A stretch of DNA of 64,000 nucleotides from Oscarella lobularis (taxonomy: Eukaryota > Porifera > Homoscleromorpha > Homosclerophorida > Oscarellidae): the NCBI RefSeq assembly GCF_947507565.1, contig NC_089187.1:2627852-2691851 (forward strand), in the 5' to 3' direction. Below the pieces are notes generated by a model. That model was not told the origin of the DNA, ran no database searches, and was given only the letters and a program-made list of their open reading frames with translations. Numbering within the stretch: the stretch's first letter is position 1; every line of letters starts with the position of its first letter. The translations under genes and the position numbers were made by a program. This document shows positions 40,301 to 52,056 of the stretch, in pieces.

Positions 40301-42392
40301 AACAGAAAACATATTGAGTACCTTCAACAGAAAACAGAAAACATATTGAGTACCTACAACAGAAAACAGAAAACATATTGAGTACGTTCAACAGAAAACA
40401 TATTGAATACGTTTAACAGAAAACATAATGAGTACCTTCAACAGAAAACACATTGAGTACCTACAACAGAAAACATATTGAGTACCTTCAACAGAAAACA
40501 GAAAACATATTGAGTACCTACAACAGAAAACAGAAAACATATTGAGTACGTTCAACAGAAAACATATTGAATACGTTTAACAGAAAACATAATGAGTACC
40601 TTCAACAGAAAACATATTGAGTACCTTCAACAGAAAACACTTTGAGTACCTACAACAGAAAACACATTCAGTACCTTCAACAGAAAACACATTCAGTACC
40701 TTCAACAGAAAACACATTCAGTACCTACAACAGAAAACACATTCAGTACCTTCAACAGAAAACACATTGAGTACCTACAACAGAAAACACATTCAGTACC
40801 TTCAACAGAAAACATATTGAGTACCTAAAACAGAAAACATATTGAGTACCTACAACAGAAAACACATTCAGTACCTTGAACAGAAAACATTGAGTACCTT
40901 CAACAGAAAACGCATTCAGCACCTTCAACAGAAAACATATTGATTACCTAAAACAGAAAACATATTGAGTACCTACAACAGAAAACACATTGAGTGCCTA
41001 CAACAGAAAACACATTCACTAACTTCAACAGAAAACATATTGAGTACCTAAAACAGAAAACATATTGAGTACCTACAACAGAAAACAGAAAACGTATTGA
41101 GTACCTACAACAGAAAACAGAAAACGTATTGAGTACCTACAACAGAAAACAGAAAACATATTGAGTACGTTCAACAGAAAACATAATGAGTACCTTCAAC
41201 AGAAAACATTGAGTACCTTCAACAGAAAACGTAATGAGTACCTTCAACAGAAAACATATTGAGTACCTTCAACAGAAAACATAAAACATGTTGAGTACGT
41301 TTAACAGAAAACATAATGAGTACCTTCAACAGAAAACGCATTCAGTACCTACAACAGAAAACACATTCACTAACTTCAACAGAAAACACATTGAGTACCT
41401 TCAACAGAAAACATATTGAGTACCTTCAACAGAAAACAGAAAACATATTGAGTACCTACAACAGAAAACAGAAAACATATTGAGTACGTTCAACAGAAAA
41501 CATATTGAATACGTTTAACAGAAAACATAATGAGTACCTTCAACAGAAAACATAATGAGTACCTTCAACAGAAAACATATTGAGTACCTTCAACAGAAAA
41601 CAGAAAACATATTGAGGACCTACAACAGAAAACAGAAAACATATTGAGTACGTTGAACAGAAAACATATTGAATACGTTTAACGGAAAACATAATGAGTA
41701 CCTTCAACAGAAAACATATTGAGTACCTTCAACAGAAAACATAATGAGTACCTTCAACAGAAAACATATTGAGTACCTTCAACAGAAAACGTAATGAGTA
41801 CTTTCAACAGAAAACGTATTGAGTACCTACAACAGAAAACAGAAAACGTATTGAGTACGTTCAACAGAAAACATAATGAGTACCTTCAACAGAAAACATA
41901 TTGAGTACTCTCAACAGAAAACAGAAAACATATTGAGTACCTACAACAGAAAACAGAAAACATATTGAGTACGTTTAACAGAAAACATATTGAATACGTT
42001 TAACAGAAAACATAATGAGTACCTTCAACAGAAAACATATTGAGTACCTTCAACAGAAAACATAATGAGTACCTTCAACAGAAAACATATTGAGTACCTT
42101 CAACAGAAAACAGAAAACATATTGAGTACGTTCAACAGAAAACAGAAAACAGATTGAGACCTACATCAGAAAACAGAAAACATTGAGTACCAAAAACAGA
42201 AAAAGAAAACAGATTGAGTACACTGTACCTACAACAGAAAACAGAAAACATATTGAATACGTTTAACAGAAAACATAATGAGTACCTTCAACAGAAAACA
42301 TTGAGTACCTTCAACAGAAAACGTAATGAGTACCTTCAACAGAAAACATATTGAGTACCTTCAACAGAAAACATAAAACATGTTGAGTACGT
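37354..42392. repeat. Satellite H, left part (25/33-bp)
   Basis: Tandem array of AACAGAAAACATATTGAGTA plus CCTTC (25 bp), with 33-bp variants that repeat the ACAGAAA stretch. Sub-variants alternate regularly (CATAATGAG, ACGTTTAACAG, CCTACAAC), giving longer multi-unit patterns. For example, about 37900-38100 recurs near 42120-42300. Only the GTTTAACAG variant contains TTAA. The array continues after the transposon at 46794. Confidence 0.96.
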
Positions 42393-42396
42393 TTAA
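42393..42396. other. Target-site duplication TTAA, left copy
   Basis: TTAA from an H unit (GTTTAA) immediately precedes the left end of the transposon and is matched by TTAA after the right end. A TTAA target duplication is expected for Kolobok and piggyBac elements. Confidence 0.93.
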
Positions 42397-42416
42397 GGTG
42401 GAGTACTGGGGTACCC
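42397..42416. repeat. Kolobok left terminal inverted repeat
   Basis: GGTGGAGTACTGGGGTACCC, exact reverse complement of 46770-46789. It contains the nested palindromes AGTACT and GGTACC. Confidence 0.93.
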
Positions 42417-43172
42417 CGCCCCCTTTGATTTCTAGCAAAATAAAACAATTTTGACCAATGTCTCTGTATCGCTCGTACGTGTCTTACCACAGCATACATC
42501 TGCAGCAGCTGTCTTGGCTCTAAAAAAATCAGCGAACCCGCTATTCGGCGTCAAAAACATGCGGTCTTACCCTTTCGAGAGCCCTCTCTTCCTTTCGTGA
42601 TGGTTTTGATGCGTCCATCGATGCGATTTCGCGTTTTTCTTTCTAATAAGCACAATCCTTGTTAGCCAAAGTATTTTTTACTTCGTTTCTTGACCATGTT
42701 GCGATTTCGAAGTGGCCGATCGGTCGTGTAAAGAGGTTTTTGAGCGAAAAGCCTAACTAAGGGCGATGTCCAATGTATCCCGTATACGATTGTCTTTCAA
42801 TGGACTTTCTTCGTCGAAGAGCGACTTTGCCTTCGCGATTTGACCGTTGCCAGGTCGCCATTTTGGAAGTCACGAGATAAACGAAGAAGAAGGTGAGCTT
42901 TTGTGTTCGATTGTTTCGCGTAATCGCGATCGCACAAATCGCTAAAAAACGCAAGAAAAGGGCATGCCCAACACCGTTACTGATGTTTGGCGATGAATTT
43001 CGACCAGCGAGGGAGTAAATTCGTGACGTTTGGGGCTGTTTTGAAGGGGTAACGCCCTCGCTTGTTTGTTCAACTTTTTGCCGTGTGCGGGGGAAAGTGC
43101 TGGTTATTATTAGTTACACGACGGCACAAACATTGAACTGCAAACCTATTCTCTATCTATTTCATGCGTGTC

Positions 43173-45586
43173 CTAATCTCCCTCATGCTCGTCCTCCGAA
43201 ATATCACTGTACAACACAGACTCAATATCTTCTACAGTAAACCCTCTAAACGAACTATCACTATCCTCTTCTACCACAGAATTATCAACATTACGTACAG
43301 ATAATTGTTCACATGCACTTTCCCCTTGGACGGCAACTTGAACAGCCACGTCGTCCTCATCGGAAGAGTACTCCACGTAGTGCCCTAAATATTATTTATA
43401 AAATATCCTTTTATATATATGACAATTGCTTCACCTTGGAATCGCTTCCTTTTAGATTTCCTGAGGGGCACTGGAGCCTCGTCCTCCGATGAAGAATCGG
43501 CAGCCGGTGATGGTTGTCGCCTACGCCTCACAGAAGCCGTCGCTCGCTCTTTGCCCTTTCTCCTTCCCCTGCGACCTGGAGCCGTAGCCTCCCTTTCCTG
43601 TGGCCTCTCAGGCGGTGCCTCACCCCCAAACCCGCCAGCCTCGTACGTCGGGCCTTCCCTTCTTTCCAGATGGTCTTGCGTTTGCGCAGTCTTCTTTTTC
43701 AATTTTGCCCTTCTTTTTTTGTTCTCTACTGTTGCCTTTATTTTGCTGGCAGAAATCCTTTTGGCGTCTATTTCATTGAAATGATCCAAAGAATGCGTTC
43801 CTGGTGGACATCTCATTTCTTGAAGGAGCCGAGCAAAAACAGTGGAGCCATTGTTGAATTGCGCAGCAGCAATTCTTGCAGCTATTAGTATAGACGATGC
43901 TCCACGGTGTTTTGCTTTTGGGGCATATGTCCATAGCGTGTTATGGAATGACTCGTTGGAATTCTGAGTATGCCCGTCCTTGCACCTTTCCAAAAGACTT
44001 TCGTCCGATAGACGCTCAAACAAGCCAAGCAACTCGTGGAAGAAACAATGCGGAAGTGTCCGATTGTCGTCCTGCTTATACTTGTTCTCCCCAGTTGCCT
44101 GATCTTTCTGCCAGCGACACCATGAATCTTCACCTACTGGGCAGTATTGGTGCTGCTCTGCCTCCGTCTTTGGACAGCTGTCATGATTGTGCACATGTCC
44201 CTCTGATGGTTTCCTAGCTTTTCTCTTTCTTCTGGCATCGTCCACATCCTTCGGGCGACAGGTGTGATAGAGTACGGCCATGATATCTCTTTTCATTGCT
44301 CCAACATTACCCAAGTTTCGCTTGATTGCGTAGCCATAGTAAGTGCTCAACCGATTCATTGCTATTTTCGTTAGACGACCTTTCCCGCCAACCGATCCTC
44401 CGTCCTCCAAAACGACTTTTTTAGACGTGTTGACGTAATTCCTCAGGTTGCTACCCATTCGCTTGTGTACATGGCCTACGCAATCAAGTTTTCTCACTTC
44501 TTTTCCCGGGCCGTAAATGTTTTCAACGTAGTTGAAAGCTTTTGAATCTCCGTCGCCGATGAATGTAGTGTACCGCAACTTGTGCTTTTTTACAGACCGT
44601 CCAAAGACTTCTTTTGCTCCTTCAGCCTCCATAGACGCTGCGGAACCTTTGTAGTTTTTCTGGCACATAGGATGGTGTTTTCGGTACCAGTTCAAATACT
44701 CGATGCTGTTCTTGTCGATTCCGCTTCTTTCTTTCAGCTGGCAGCCTCGGCAGTAGGTGCACAAAAGCTGAAAGTCGATGACATAGCCGTTCAATACCGC
44801 TGCTTGCACACCGTAGTGTGAAGAATGGCCACGTTTTGCCCAGGTGCCGTCGTATGAAACGGCAGCGTCAATGACTTCTCCTGCCTGGGCGTTTTGTGAC
44901 TTGCGATAATCTTGAACAGCGTGAGAAGCGGATTCTTCAAAAACTACTTCAGAGGCTTCAGAAATTCCCTTCACGTGATTTTCCCAGCTGTCTTGACCGA
45001 TAAGCGGTGGCATGTTGAAAACGCCGCAGAATCGATGAAAATCGGCTCTGCCTGAGCCCATCGCCAGACAAGCCAGTACTGCTCTTCGGTTTACATCATG
45101 GCTTTGCCCTCCATTTCTGTCAGGTGGTCGTATCTCTGACGTTGGAAAAGAGTGCTTTTTGTCGCAGCTTCTGCACGTAAAAACAAGCTGAGAGCAAAAA
45201 CCCTTTCGCTTGCTGTAATCTTCTGTGATAGTAAAATCACTGCTGTGACAAAAGCGGCAGACAAGAAAGGCGAGCATGGCTTTCAGTAGAGTGCAAACAT
45301 TGACGATACGATAATGAGGCTGGTCGAGTTCAGACTCATGTTGAGTTTCGGGAAGTCCAGCGATGTTCTTCCACGCCGATGGCAAAGAACTGAGTTTTCT
45401 CGCTGAACTGCCGTCAGGGTGAGTCGTCTCAGTCCGAAAACCAGTCGAACGCTGTTCAGCTGCATGCGCTTCCGTCGCAGGAGCAGCTTCAGCTACAGCA
45501 TCGCCACGATCGACTGACTGCTGACGCATATCGGCAAATCGAGTTCCTCGAAAGCCGAGACGCTTCCTCTTGGTCCTGAGAGGCAT
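43173..45586 (-). CDS. Kolobok-type DDE transposase, two exons (predicted 787 aa)
   Basis: Catalyses cut-and-paste transposition of the surrounding element. Exon 1 spans 45586-43435 and exon 2 spans 43384-43173. The 50-nt intron (donor GTGAAG, acceptor ATTTAG) restores frame and removes the stop that otherwise ends the first ORF at 733 aa. The start MPLRTKRKRLGFRGTRF is basic. A Cys cluster follows (C110, C113, C131, C138, C141), likely zinc-binding. The putative catalytic core has D246 in SYDGTW, D345/D347 in GDGDS, C369-x2-H372 and E545 in NESFH. C276, C279, C282 and C308 may form another zinc site. The tail is basic (about 620-716), then strongly acidic in exon 2. The fold matches animal 'Mutator-like transposase domain' proteins, and the TTAA target argues for Kolobok. 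Catalytic residues are assigned by motif reading only. It is the only substantial gene in the window. Confidence 0.85.
43385..43434 (-). other. Predicted 50-nt intron in the transposase gene
   Basis: On the minus strand CCAAG is followed by GTGAAG, then an AT-rich 50-nt stretch ending AATATTTAG. Splicing joins CAA-G to GG-CAC. This reads Q-G-H-Y-V into an acidic open frame of 70 residues ending in HEGD and a stop at 43173. Without splicing the frame stops at the acceptor TAG itself. The size matches the 50-57-nt intron-like segments elsewhere in the window. Confidence 0.75.
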
Positions 45587-45951
45587 TTCTTATTAGAATA
45601 ATTGAGCGGAAACGATTTCGCGTGCTTTTTTCGAACAAAGAAGTAGCGCACGGTAGACGTTGCCACAACGTTGTCATAACATTACGCTAAGCGCGCTAGC
45701 CGTTGCGAGGGAGTGCACGTAAAATATAAGAAAACCCTACAAAAGCGTCGTTTCGCGTCTCACAGACGTTTCAACGGTAAGTTTTAGTCTTCGAATAGCA
45801 CGTTTTTGCGCAAGCGATCGCGCCTAAAGGGCATTTTCGGCTGTTTCGATCGACCGGAAATCCTACGCGGCGCGATTCTTTCGAAAGCAAAACGCTGCGA
45901 GACTCGCGAATAGGCCGAGAAGGTAGACAAGACATGTATCTTTATTATTGA
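45541..45951 (-). promoter_or_regulatory. Kolobok transposase 5' region, inner copy
   Basis: Holds the first codons and presumed promoter of the intact gene (minus strand). It is repeated in the same direction at 46348-46726 with scattered substitutions and indels. A plus-strand splice-donor-like GGTAAGT at about 45777 is kept as GGTGAGT in the other copy, so the stretch could also serve a plus-strand transcript. That reading is speculative. Confidence 0.6.
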
Positions 45952-45989
45952 GCTAAAAATTTTATCTAAAAAAAGCTGCTATTAGTCGC

Positions 45990-46393
45990 CACGAAATCAT
46001 CTCATGCGTGTCCTTATCTACCTCATGCAATATGTGGTCTACCAGGCTGGATTATTTCCATGACGGCACTATTGGAGTCTTTCCGTTCCCTTGGGTCCAT
46101 AAGTCGTGTTCTGTCTCACATCAATCTGCTTCAGTAGAACGACTTGACCTCTGTCCATTCCGAAAACGCGGCGATTCCGAAAGACGGTCGAGAGGGGGAC
46201 CGTACTCTTCGGGATTCGTTGCCCCGTTCATCGCGCGTTGAGCGTTCCGGAGCATTTGTCGTCCTTCGCGACCAATTCGCTCCTCCGACTAAAAGAGAGC
46301 ACATGTCGATCGAAGAAACGCTCTCTGCGCCTTCGCTGCCTGGAATTGAGTTCCTCGAAAGCCGAGACGCTTCCTCTTGGTCTTGCGAGGCAT
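45990..46393 (-). pseudogene. Collapsed second copy of the Kolobok transposase gene
   Basis: An ATG at 46393 starts MPRKTKRKRLGFRGTQF, nearly identical to the N-terminus of the intact transposase, but the frame stops after about 34 codons. At 46001-46026 the sequence matches the 3' end of the intact gene (43162-43187), with the stop codon changed from TAG to AAG. Only the two ends of the gene survive, separated by roughly 250 bp with no visible catalytic motif. This is best explained as a tandem gene duplication inside one element followed by internal deletion. It could instead encode a short N-terminal peptide. Confidence 0.6.
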
Positions 46394-46726
46394 TTTCGGA
46401 ATGTAAACAACAAACTGAAACTGAAGCGACTAGCGCACGGTAGACGTTGCTACAACATTACGCTAAGCGCGCTAGCTGTTGCGAGGGAGTGGACACAAAT
46501 GTAAGAAAACCCTACAAAAGCGTCGTTTCGCGTCTCACAAACGTTTCAACGGTGAGTTTTAGTCTTCGAATAGCACTTTTTTGCGCAAGCGATCGCGCGT
46601 AAAGAGCATTTTTGGCTGTTTTGATCGACCGGAAATCTAACGCTGCGCGATTACTCCGTAAACGAAACCTTTTGAAAGACGCGAATAGGCTCAAAAGGTA
46701 GCTAAGACGTTTTTCTTTATTATCGA
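46348..46726 (-). repeat. Kolobok transposase 5' region, outer copy
   Basis: Direct repeat of 45541-45951, covering the first codons and about 330 bp upstream. It reaches to within 45 bp of the right terminal repeat, so it probably represents the original promoter of the element. Confidence 0.75.
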
Positions 46727-46769
46727 ACACACTTCCGAATACAAAAAAAATAAAAAATCTGCGTGGGTT

Positions 46770-46789
46770 GGGTACCCCAGTACTCCACC
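46770..46789. repeat. Kolobok right terminal inverted repeat
   Basis: Exact inverse of the left 20-bp end, with no mismatch. Inside this the two ends diverge immediately. Confidence 0.93.
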
Positions 46790-46793
46790 TTAA
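46790..46793. other. Target-site duplication TTAA, right copy
   Basis: TTAA directly after the right terminal repeat. Satellite H resumes with CACAAAACATAATGAG. Confidence 0.93.
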
Positions 46794-47830
46794 CACAAAA
46801 CATAATGAGTACCTTCAACAGAAAACATAATGAGTACCTTCAACAGAAAACATAATGATTACCTTCAACAAAAAACATATTGAGTACCTTCAACAGAAAA
46901 CGTATTGAGTACCTTCAACAGAAAACATATTGAGTACCTTCAACAGAAAACAGAAAACATATTGAATACGTTCAACAAAAAACATATTGAATACGTTTAA
47001 CAGAAAACATAATGAGTACCTTCAACAGAAAACATAATGAGTACCTTCAACAGAAAACATATTAAGTACCTTCAACAGAAAACAGAAAACATATTGAGTA
47101 CCTACAACAGAAAACAGAAAACATATTGAGTACGTTCAACAGAAAACATATTGAATACGTTTAACAGAAAACATAATGAGTACCTTCAACAGAAAACACA
47201 TTGAGTACCTACAACAGAAAACACATTGAGTACCTTCAACAGAAAACACATTCAGTACCTTCAACAGAAAACATATTGAGTACCTACAACAGAAAACATA
47301 TTGAGTACCTACAACAGAAAACACATTGAGTACCTACAACAGAAAACACATTCAGTACCTTCAACAGAAAACACATTGAGTACCTACAACAGAAAACACA
47401 TTCAGTACCTAAAACAGAAAACATATTGAGTACCTAAAACAGAAAACACATTGAGTACCTTCAACAGAAAACATATTGAGTACCTAAAACAGAAAACACA
47501 TTGAGTACCTTCAACAGAAAACACATTGAGTACCTTCAACAGAAAACATATTGAGTACCTACAACAGAAAACATATTGAGTACCTTCAACAGAAAACATA
47601 TTGAGTACCTTCAACAGAAAACACATTGAGTACCTACAACAGAAAACACATTCAGTACCTTGAACAGAAAACATATTGAGTACCTAAAACAGAAAACACA
47701 TTCTGTACCTTCAACAGAAAACATATTGAGTACCTAAAACAGAAAACACATTGAGTACCTTCAACAGAAAACACATTGAGTACCTACAACAGAAAACAGA
47801 TTGAGTACCTACAACAGAAAACACATTGAG
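46794..47830. repeat. Satellite H, right part
   Basis: Continuation of the 25-bp array interrupted by the transposon. The 33-bp variants disappear and CACATTGAGTACCT units dominate toward the right end. Confidence 0.95.
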
Positions 47831-48190
47831 GAAATTTGAATTTGAATGCACATGTTTTCATTTGAATGCACAGGCTTTTATTTGAATGCACATGTTTTCA
47901 TTTGATCCACATTGCCTCAAGTAAGTGCACAGGCTCTCAATTGAATGCACAGGCTTTCATTTGAATGCACAGGCTTTCATTTGAGTGCACAGGCTCTCAA
48001 TTGAATGCACAGGCTTTCATTTGAATCCACAGGCTTTCATTTGAATGCACAGGCTTTCATTTGAATGCACAAGCTTTCATTTGAATGCACAGGCTTTCAT
48101 TTGAATGCACAGGCTTTCATATGAATGCACAGGCTTTCATTTTAATGCACAAGCTTTTATTTGAATTCACATGTTTTCGTTTTCATTCAA
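47831..48190. repeat. Satellite I (20-bp)
   Basis: About 17 copies of TTGAATGCACAGGCTTTCAT, with TGAA...TTCA arms, ending in TTTCATTTATTATGAG where it meets satellite B through a TTATTA-type sequence. This family occurs only once in the window. Confidence 0.93.
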
Positions 48191-49093
48191 TTTCATTTAT
48201 TATGAGAGACCCGTTGGCTAGCCCCTGTAATTTCGCTGTAATTTATTAAAGGAGAGACCCGTTGGCTAGCCCCTGTAATTTCGCTGTAATTTATTACAAG
48301 AGAGACCCGTTGGCTAGCCCCCTGTAAATTCGCTGTAATTTATTACAGGAGAGACCCGTTGGCTAGCCCCCTGTGATTTCGCTGTAATTTATTACAAGAG
48401 AGACCCGTTGGCTAGCCCCCTGTGATTTCGCTGTAATTTATTACAAGAGAGACCCCTTGGCTAGCCCGCTGTAATTTCGCTGTAATTTATTAGAGGAGAG
48501 AACCGTTGACTAACCCCCTGTAATTTCGCTGTAGTTTATTATAAGAGAGACCCGTTGGCTAGCCCCTGTAATTTCCCTGTAATTTATTACAGGAGAGACC
48601 CGTCGGCTAGCCCCTGTAATTTCGCTGTAATTTATTAAAGGAGAGACCCGTTGGCTAGCCCCTGTAATTTCGCTGTAATTTATTACAAGACAGACCCCTT
48701 GGCTAGCCCCCTGTAAATTCGCTGTAATTTATTACAGGAGAGACCCGTTGGCTAGCCCCCTGTGATTTCGCTGTAATTTATTACAAGAGAGACCCGTTGG
48801 CTAGCCCCCTGTGATTTCGCTGTAATTTATTATAAGAGAGACCCGTTGGCTAGCCCCCTGTAATTTCGCTGTAGTTTATTACAGGAGAGACCCGTTGGCT
48901 AACCCCCTGTAATTTCGCTGTAATTTATTAGAGGAGAGAACCGCTGGCGAACCCCCTGTAATTTCGCTGTAGTTTATTACAAGAGAGACCCGTTGGCTAG
49001 CCCCTGTAATTTCGCTGTAATTTATTATAGGAGAGACCCGTTGGCTAGCCCCCTGTAATTTCGCTGTAATTTATTATAGGAGAGACCCGTTGG
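48191..49093. repeat. Satellite B block 11
   Basis: 48/49-bp B units of a distinct subfamily marked by ACAAGAGAGACCC, GTGATTTCGCTG and AGAGGAGAGAACCG, variants not seen left of the H array. Exits through the class-1 junction. Confidence 0.95.
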
Positions 49094-51130
49094 GCCCTCA
49101 ACTTTATCTTCAATGCCTTAGAATCGAAGTTTAGGCCCTCAACTTTATCTTCAGGGCCTCAGAAACAGAGTTTAGGCCGTCAACTTTATCTTTAGCTCCT
49201 TAGAATCAAACTTTAAGCCCTTAACTTTATCTTTAGGTCCTTAGAATCAAAGTTTAGACCCTCATCTTTATCTTCAGAACCTTAAAATCGAAGTTTATGC
49301 CCTCAACTTTATCTTCAGGGCCTTAGAATCAAAGTTTAGGCCCTCAACTTTATCTTCAGGCTCTTAGAATCAAAGTTTAGGCCATCAATTTTATCTTCAG
49401 GTCCTTAGAATCAAAGTCTAGACCCTCAACTTTATCTTCAGGTCCTTAGAATCAGAGTTTTGGCCCTGAACTTTAACTTCAGACCCTTAGAATCAAAGTT
49501 TGGGCCTTCAAATTTCTCTTCAGGGCCTTAGAATCAAAGTCTAGGCCCTCAACTTTATCTTCAGGGCCTTAGAATCAAAGTTTAGGCCCTCAACTTTATC
49601 TTCAGGTCCTTAGAATCAAAGTTTAGGCCCTCAACTTTATCTTCAGGTTCCTAGAATCAAAGTTTAGGCCCTCAACTTTATCTTCAAATCTTTAGAATCA
49701 AAGTTTAGGCCTTCAACTTTATCTTCAGGCTCTTAGAATCAAAGTTTAGGCCCTCAACTTTATCTTCAGGTCCTTAGAATCAGAGTTTTGGTTATGAATT
49801 TTATCTTCAGGCTCTTAGAATCAAAGTTTAGGCCCTCAACTTTATCTTCAGGTCCTTAGAATCAGAGTTTTGGCCCTGAACTTTAACTTCAGACCCTTAG
49901 AATCAAAGTTTGGGCCTTCAAATTTCTCTTCAGGGCCTTAGAATCAAAGTCTAGGCCCTCAACTTTATCTTCAGGGCCTTAGAATCAAAGTTTAGGCCCT
50001 CAACTTTATCTTCAGGCTCTTAGAATCAAAGTTTAGGCCATCAATTTTATCTTCAGGTCCTTAGAATCAAAGTCTAGGCCCTCAACTTTATCTTCAGGTC
50101 CTTAGAATCAGAGTTTTGGCCCTGAACTTTAACTTCAGACCCTTAGAATCAAAGTTTGGGCTTTCAAATTTCTCTTCAGGGCCTTAGAATCAAAGTCTAG
50201 GCCCTCAACTTTATCTTCAGGGCCTTAGAATCAAAGTTTAGGCCCTCAACTTTATCTTCAGGCTCTTAGAATCAAAGTTTAGGCCATCAATTTTATCTTC
50301 AGGTCCTTAGAATCAAAGTCTAGGCCCTCAACTTTATCTTCAGGTCCTTAGAATCAGAGTTTTGGCCCTGAACTTTAACTTCAGACCCTTAGAATCAAAG
50401 TTTGGGCTTTCAAATTTCTCTTCAGGGCCTTAGAATCAAAGTCTAGGCCCTCAACTTTATCTTCAGAGCCTTAGAATCAAAGTTTAGGCCCTCAACTTTA
50501 TCTTCAGGTCCTTAGAATCAAAGTTTAGGCCCTCAACTTTATCTTCATGTCCCTAGAATCAAAGTTTAGGCCCTCAACTTTATCTTCAAATCTTTAGAAT
50601 CAAAGTTTAGGCCCTCAACTTTATCTTCAGGCTCTTAGAATCAAAGTTTAGGCCCTCAACTTTATCTTCAGGTCCTTAGAATCAGAGTTTTGGCCATGAA
50701 CTTTATCTTCAGGCTCTTAGAATCAAAGTTTAGGCCCTCAACTTTATCTTCAGGTCCTTAGAATCAGAGTTTTGGCCCTGACCTTTATCTTCAGGCCCTT
50801 AGAATCAATGTTTGGGCCTTCAACTTTATCTTCAGGGTCTTAGAATTAGAGTTTAGGCCCTCAACTTTATCTTTAGCTCCTTAGAATCAAAGTTTTTGCC
50901 CTCAACTTTATCTTCAGGTCCTTAGAATCAAAGTTTAGGACCTCAACTTTATCTTCAGGCCCTTAGAATCAAAGTTTAGGTCCTCAACTATATCTTCAGG
51001 GCCTTAGAATCAAAGTTTAGGACCTCAACTTTTTCTTCAGGGCCTTAGAATCAAAGTTTAGGCCCTCAACTTTATCTTCAGGTCCTTAGAATGAAAGATT
51101 AGGCTCTCAACTTTATCTTCAGGGCCTTAG
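49094..51130. repeat. Satellite A block 12 with in-register higher-order copies
   Basis: 41-bp A units. A variant GCCATCAATTTTATCTTC recurs at 49381, 50037 and 50283, spaced by 656 (16 x 41) and 246 (6 x 41) bp. The 246-bp six-unit block is visibly repeated back to back. Confidence 0.95.
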
Positions 51131-52056
51131 CTAGCCCGTGTAAGTTCGCTGTAATTTATTGCAAGAGAGACCCGTTGGCTAACCCCCTGTAATTTCGCTG
51201 TAATTTATTAGAGGAGAGAACCGTTGACTAACCCCCTGTAATTTCGCTGTAGTTTATTATAAGAGAGACCCGTTGGCTAGCCCCCTGTGATTTCGCTGTA
51301 ATTTATTATAAGAGAGACCCGTTGGCTAGCCCCTGTAATTTCGCTGTAATTTATTAAAGGAAAGACCTGTTGGCTAGCCCCTGTAATTTCGCTGTAATTT
51401 ATTACAAGAGAGACCCGTTGGCTAGCCCCCTGTAAATTCGCTGTAATTTATTACAGGAGAGACCCGTTGGCTAGCCCCCTGTGATTTCGCTGTAATTTAT
51501 TACAAGACAGACCCCTTGGCTAGCCCCCTGTAATTTCGCTGTAATTTATTAGAGGAGAGAACCGTTGACTAACCCCCTGTAATTTCGCTGTAGTTTATTA
51601 TAAGAGAGACCCGTTGGCTAGCTCCCTGTGATTTCGCTGTAATTTATTATAAGAGAGACCCGTTGGCTAGCCCCCTGTAATTTCGCTGTAGTTTATTACA
51701 GGAGAGAACCGCTGGCTAGCCCCTGTAATTTCGCTGTAATTTATTACAGGAGAGACCCGTTGGCTAGCCCCCTGTAATTTCGCTGTAGTTTATTACAGGA
51801 GAGAACCGCTGGCTAGCCCCTGTAATTTCGCTGTAATTTATTACAGGAGAGAACCGTTGGCTAACCCCCTGTAATTTCGCTGTAATTTATTAGAGGAGAG
51901 AACCGCTGGCGAACCCCCTGTAATTTCGCTGTAGTTTATTACAAGAGAGACCCGTTGGCTAGCCCCTGTAATTTCGCTGTAATTTATTACAGGAGAGACC
52001 CGTTGGCTAGCCCCCTGTAATTTCGCTGTAATTTATTATAGGAGAGACCCGTTGGG
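51131..52056. repeat. Satellite B block 12
   Basis: B units of the same right-hand subfamily as block 11 (AGAGGAGAGAACCG, ACCGCTGGC). Confidence 0.95.

Larger units (their letters stand above)
42397..46789 (-). mobile_element. Complete autonomous-looking Kolobok DNA transposon (4393 bp)
   Basis: The element has 20-bp perfect terminal inverted repeats (GGTGGAGTACTGGGGTACCC) and TTAA on both sides, and it splits one continuous H satellite array. It encodes a DDE transposase on the minus strand. The TTAA target plus this transposase type places it with Kolobok and not piggyBac, whose transposase and terminal CCY motif are different. The right fifth holds a second, collapsed copy of the transposase gene together with a duplicate of the 5' region. 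The left 0.76 kb is non-coding apart from a 34-codon ORF. Open frames and perfect ends suggest recent insertion. Confidence 0.9.

Noticed and set aside
42757-42861. 34-codon minus-strand ORF starting MATWQRSNREGK with a good start context, in the left part of the Kolobok element
   Set aside because: Short, unrecognised, no clear splice sites tying it to the transposase. It may be an accessory peptide but cannot be supported.
43419-45465. Plus-strand and other-frame ORFs over the transposase
   Set aside because: Shadows of the minus-strand coding sequence.
42397-46789. Classifying the large element as piggyBac because of TTAA
   Set aside because: Ends start GGTGG and not CCY, and the transposase has GDGDS, CxxH and NESFH motifs unlike piggyBac. 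Kolobok also uses TTAA.
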